Below, piece after piece: positions 61,501-64,000 of a DNA stretch of 64,000 nucleotides (the stretch's first letter is position 1; every line of letters starts with the position of its first letter). Origin of the DNA: Saprospiraceae bacterium. GTDB lineage: Bacteria; Bacteroidota; Bacteroidia; Chitinophagales; Saprospiraceae. Where the stretch lies: assembly GCA_020630435.1 (NCBI GenBank), contig JAHDBJ010000003.1:163860-227859 (forward strand), written 5' to 3'. The notes beneath the pieces are model-generated. The model made no database searches, was not told where the DNA came from, and saw nothing but the letters and a program-made list of their open reading frames with translations. The position numbers and the translations under genes are program-made.

Positions 61501-64000
61501 ACTTTAGAAATGCCTACTGCTACACCTCCTCCAGGTGGTGGTATATATACTCTTGAAGTAACAGATGCTAATGGCTGTTTGCACACAGATCAAGCTATTA
61601 TTACTGTGCTAGATGTAGATGCTGGTGAAGATAAGTGGATTTGTGAAGGTATCCCTGGTATTCAAATTGGTACTGCACCTTTCCCTGCTGATGCAGGTAT
61701 TACATATGCATGGACTCCTACTGATGGATTAAGTGACCCTACTATCGCTCAACCGATAGCTAATCCCGCAGTTCCTACAACTTATACGTTGACTATTACT
61801 GGTCCTAATGGCTGTCCTCTTTCTGATGATGTGGTAGTTACACCTCTTAATATCAATGCTGATCTTGGTCCTGATATTACTGTTTGTAGAGGAACCAATC
61901 CAACAATAGGGCAACCTAATGATCCTGAGTATCTATATAGTTGGGCGCCTAAAACGTATTTAAGTGATCCTTCTTCTTCTCAAACTCAGTTCCTTACAGA
62001 CCTTAATCCTCCAAATAATTATGATTATGATCAACATTGTCCGATGACTTATGTATTCTCTAAATTACATGTCGCTTCAGGCTGTTTAGAAAAAGATACC
62101 ATAGTTATGAGTGTCATTGATTATTATGCGGGGATAGATGGATGTGGACCTAGATTTATTGGTACAGACTATATTGCAAGTTCTGCGTGTAATAGTGATT
62201 TCAATATCACTTGGTCGGTATTATCTGGTGATGCCGCTAGTATTACAGGACAAGAAAGTGAGGCTAGACCTTTCGTTAATCCTTCTACGACAACTACTTA
62301 TCAAGTATCTGTAGAAATGAATGGTGTAACGTGTACAGACGATGTAGTAGTGCCTCCTTGTGGAGCTACTGGTTGTGATTTAGACATAGGATTCGTTGGA
62401 GGATGTCCTTTAAGAGATGTTATGAATCCTAATGTAGATAACTATTTATATGCTATCTCTGCTGATACATCATTATATAATTATACTTGGTCTCCAACAA
62501 CAGGATTAAGTGATCCAAACAGCTCTACTACTTTGATTAGTGGTGTAACTGGACCAATTACTTATACCCTAACCGCTACATTTAAAGAAAATGGTGTAAC
62601 TTATTGTACTGAAACAACTACCGTTTACTCTGATAGACCTGTCGCTGTGGCTATGGGAGATACTATATGTCCTGCTGAAAGTACAGTTATTGGTATTCCT
62701 GATATCTTCGGATATAATTATACTTGGATTCCTGATGATGGCTCATTGGATGACGCTACTATCTCTAATCCAACAGCTTCTCCTACCGTGACAACTGAAT
62801 ATACTTTATTTGTTGAAGATCCTGTTTCTGGTTGTACTGCTGACACAACAATTCAGGTTTTTGTAAGAGGACCTATTGCTGATGCTGGTCCTGATGCAGA
62901 TTTCTGTAATGGCGCAATCATTGAATTGGGTACAGATAGTTTAGCTGACCATACCTATGTTTGGACACCTTCTCTAGGACTGTCTAATCCAAATGCTGCT
63001 CAACCTACTGTGACCTTATTTGTAGATGCTGAATTTGTTGTTGAAGCTACTGATGTTGTAACGGGTTGCTCGGTTACAGATACTGTAGTCTATACATTTA
63101 CTGCTCCTCCTGTAGCTAACGCAGGAGAAGATGTAACGATTTGTGATGGGGGCTCTGCTGTTATTGGTGAAGATCTTACGCCAGGCTGGACATACTCTTG
63201 GTCGCCTAGTTCTGCCCTTGATAATGATACGATTTCGAACCCAACTGCTAGCCCAACTAGTACAACTACCTACACCGTAACCGTCTCTAGTGGTGATCCT
63301 GGTTGTGTTGCTACTGATGATGTAACCGTAACTGTAGACTCTGGTAGTTCTATTCCAATTGACACAGGAGGAGATCAAACTTTCTGTGACGGTGAAACTG
63401 TAAGTCTTGGTGCACCTGATACTTCTGGTGGTACTCTAACTTATACTTGGGAACCTGCTACTGGTTTATCTTGTACAAGCTGTGCTAACCCTGATGCTAC
63501 AATTACTGAAACAACAACTTATACCTTAACGGTTTCTAATGGCTCTTGTAGCGTTTCTGAAAAAGTAACGTTAACACTTAGCGAAACACCAATAGCAGAT
63601 CCTGGTGCAGAATTAAGTGTTTGTGAAGGTGGAAGTGTACAAATTGGGACAGAAGATACTTCTGGTGGTACTTATACTTATGCTTGGTCACCAGCAACTG
63701 ACCTAGATGATGCTACCTTAGCCCAACCAACTGTTACTGCTTCAACTCCAGGTTTAGTAACTTATACTCTTGTTGTAACTAACGAAGATGGTTGTGAATC
63801 CGCTCCTAGTACTGTTGATGTGACTGTCAATGATTTGCCTACTGTAAATGCTGGCGCAGATGCTACGACTTGTAATGGCGTAGTAATTGGTGAAACTGCT
63901 CCTTGTGTAGGTTGTACTTATGCTTGGTCGCCTAGTGATGGATTATCTAGTACTACTGGTGCAACTGTAACCGCTGACCCTGGTAAGGAAACAACTTATA
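58549..64000 (+). CDS. Giant secreted repeat protein, N-terminal 1,817 residues (3' truncated)
   Basis: Open from ATG 58549 to the window edge with no stop. Domains: hydrophobic signal (LLLFSFMLLGLFTSYF), a DUF7948-like start (NIYFEKNEGQWKSDISFQAS), then about residues 270-820 SBBP-type beta-propeller repeats (ISKINKADGTLAWSTYVGGI, LKLSAVDGSALYASYIGGSG), an immunoglobulin-like spacer, and from about residue 941 roughly eleven tandem PKD-like modules of 75-85 residues with consensus DAGxDxxxCxGxxxxIG, YxWxPxxGL, NPTxxPxxTTYTxTV and GC. Each module has about two cysteines. Such proteins are exported by T9SS and usually end in a gliding-associated or sorting domain, here beyond the window. Likely a surface adhesin or matrix protein; substrate unknown. 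Confidence 0.88.
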   Translation, partial: MTKNLLLFSFMLLGLFTSYFNTQDDSSTMVSTSTDEVDTQSILKKYRDNIYFEKNEGQWKSDISFQASTGNATFRFMDDHVKFYVTQREKIEDKIEKSESKKEDNRLKSFSEVISNKKKSSFIRKGHAWNMNFIGNNENIKAEGQRLHQGVKSHMRKNIFRAKTYKEIWYKNIYDEIDLRFYSKGNGAIEYDYVVLPHSDYQKIQFELDGVENIKVLDNGQLQYKTSLGNMTMGKPYTYQIIEGNEIEIPSNYKVNGNIVSFEVSEKYDKNHTLVIDPTMLDWSTFVTPNASESSTPFGESLYTGNNMVCDASAVYIMSHHVGSNFPTTTGAFQETGGGNNDIVISKINKADGTLAWSTYVGGINTEQSFGFLELYGTNLVIGGQTVSPDFPTTTNAYQGTMPSSGQSGFVTVLNTGTSAAVISTYVGNDDSAMAGATNFVTDSYIDGGSIWITGVTTSDIFQTTADANISTYNGITDGFITKINLSSGALEYGSYVGGSNINYPSSITKSGAAIVISGLTFANDFPVSTGALQTTLNHGAASYVYSMDAATKATNFSTYIGGHTIAGDDLLFPSVHSIGTGEILFVTGHAGNNNDYPTTPTSFQPNQTVGTSTGYVARLGAGGNLVWGTYTVDYTVNDALIHHGYHKGHLDANEDIHLHANLVLPSQPTTANALQPSAGGAEDAFYLKLSAVDGSALYASYIGGSGVDYILGGIETNGDKAFFAGTTSSADLIITSDAFQLAPLSFLDAYTMVFDHSAGVLEFSTFVGGGNGVSVGVNACGESSGKVYLYSYTGATEYPSTYGVYQEDKLNGTSNGLVVTTFDPGVCATYSDNIISPDVQNLCPFGTVGLLEGNVVEVSGLPVYLRDGVEQEYEGFTVKYQWQESTDGTTWNDIVGITTKDYLPPELGIDKYYRRVVLTHEDCPDEISNVALIDVDGTNAPIADAGGQFFTCVGGSVQIGATATNGVPPYTFSWTPTTGLDDPTLEMPTATPPPGGGIYTLEVTDANGCLHTDQAIITVLDVDAGEDKWICEGIPGIQIGTAPFPADAGITYAWTPTDGLSDPTIAQPIANPAVPTTYTLTITGPNGCPLSDDVVVTPLNINADLGPDITVCRGTNPTIGQPNDPEYLYSWAPKTYLSDPSSSQTQFLTDLNPPNNYDYDQHCPMTYVFSKLHVASGCLEKDTIVMSVIDYYAGIDGCGPRFIGTDYIASSACNSDFNITWSVLSGDAASITGQESEARPFVNPSTTTTYQVSVEMNGVTCTDDVVVPPCGATGCDLDIGFVGGCPLRDVMNPNVDNYLYAISADTSLYNYTWSPTTGLSDPNSSTTLISGVTGPITYTLTATFKENGVTYCTETTTVYSDRPVAVAMGDTICPAESTVIGIPDIFGYNYTWIPDDGSLDDATISNPTASPTVTTEYTLFVEDPVSGCTADTTIQVFVRGPIADAGPDADFCNGAIIELGTDSLADHTYVWTPSLGLSNPNAAQPTVTLFVDAEFVVEATDVVTGCSVTDTVVYTFTAPPVANAGEDVTICDGGSAVIGEDLTPGWTYSWSPSSALDNDTISNPTASPTSTTTYTVTVSSGDPGCVATDDVTVTVDSGSSIPIDTGGDQTFCDGETVSLGAPDTSGGTLTYTWEPATGLSCTSCANPDATITETTTYTLTVSNGSCSVSEKVTLTLSETPIADPGAELSVCEGGSVQIGTEDTSGGTYTYAWSPATDLDDATLAQPTVTASTPGLVTYTLVVTNEDGCESAPSTVDVTVNDLPTVNAGADATTCNGVVIGETAPCVGCTYAWSPSDGLSSTTGATVTADPGKETTY

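Noticed and set aside
60470..63378. Open frames on the minus strand within the giant gene
   Set aside because: They are shadows of the repetitive plus-strand coding sequence, rich in Thr/Ser/Arg and with no sensible start or family.
63016..64000. CRISPR-like or tandem DNA repeats at the window end
   Set aside because: Periodicity is at protein level (about 75-85 residues) with diverged codons, not identical DNA repeats with spacers.

Overview
The window is a 64 kb stretch of chromosome from an AT-rich member of the Bacteroidota, most likely close to the Saprospiria. The lineage call rests on a type IX secretion protein (GldN), a secreted protease with a C-terminal sorting domain, BshC (bacillithiol synthesis), two ECF sigma/anti-sigma pairs with DUF4252 proteins, exact TAnnTTTG promoter boxes, and general lack of Shine-Dalgarno sequences. 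The family-level guess is weak. I see no rRNA, tRNA, CRISPR array, phage or intact insertion sequence. It reads as a mostly ordinary housekeeping region with compact gene packing.

Layout. 1-11.4 kb: truncated TPR gene, MBOAT acyltransferase, O-methyltransferase, EamA transporter, UPF0158 protein, CPBP protease, prolyl oligopeptidase, an RluA pseudouridine synthase fused head-to-tail (TAA then TTG) to an orphan LanB-type dehydratase/ligase, a secreted unknown and a small TPR protein. 11.7-22.1 kb: etfBA, a T9SS-exported subtilase-like protein, dcd, a sterol-desaturase-family hydroxylase, gldN, a thioesterase, a MATE exporter, and a ParA ATPase with a repeat-bearing partner. 22.3-28.7 kb: glpK, then a plus-strand run bshC, DUF1304, MoxR ATPase, two small membrane proteins and lpxB. 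28.7-33.8 kb: ApbE flavin transferase, an ECF sigma factor overlapping a membrane-anchored beta-barrel protein, and a methyltransferase/kinase-like pair. 34-40.7 kb: complete nqrABCDEF sodium pump with an unusual membrane-anchored NqrA. 40.8-48.1 kb: PhzF, a DUF3127 protein with an SSB-like tail, and a full reductive pyrimidine breakdown operon. 48.4-58.1 kb: a second sigma/anti-sigma operon with two DUF4252 proteins, a ChaN/EreA-like lipoprotein, RNase Z with a STAS protein, sixA-ppk1, and an LptF/G permease. From 58.5 kb to the end runs one giant repeat-rich secreted protein, cut off by the window.

How genes work together. Dihydropyrimidine dehydrogenase (PreT+PreA), dihydropyrimidinase and beta-ureidopropionase form the three consecutive steps of uracil/thymine degradation. 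ApbE, 4 kb from the pump, is the enzyme expected to attach FMN to NqrB and NqrC. GldN belongs to the secretion motor that would export the sorting-domain protease and probably the giant protein. EtfAB feeds electrons from acyl-CoA oxidation to the respiratory chain.

No single unmistakable new system is visible. The best candidates for something undescribed are the orphan LanB-like enzyme, the ParA/three-motif partner pair, the methyltransferase/kinase-like pair, the DUF3127 protein with a DDDLPF tip, and the sigma-linked protein that appears to span from inner membrane anchor to outer-membrane barrel.
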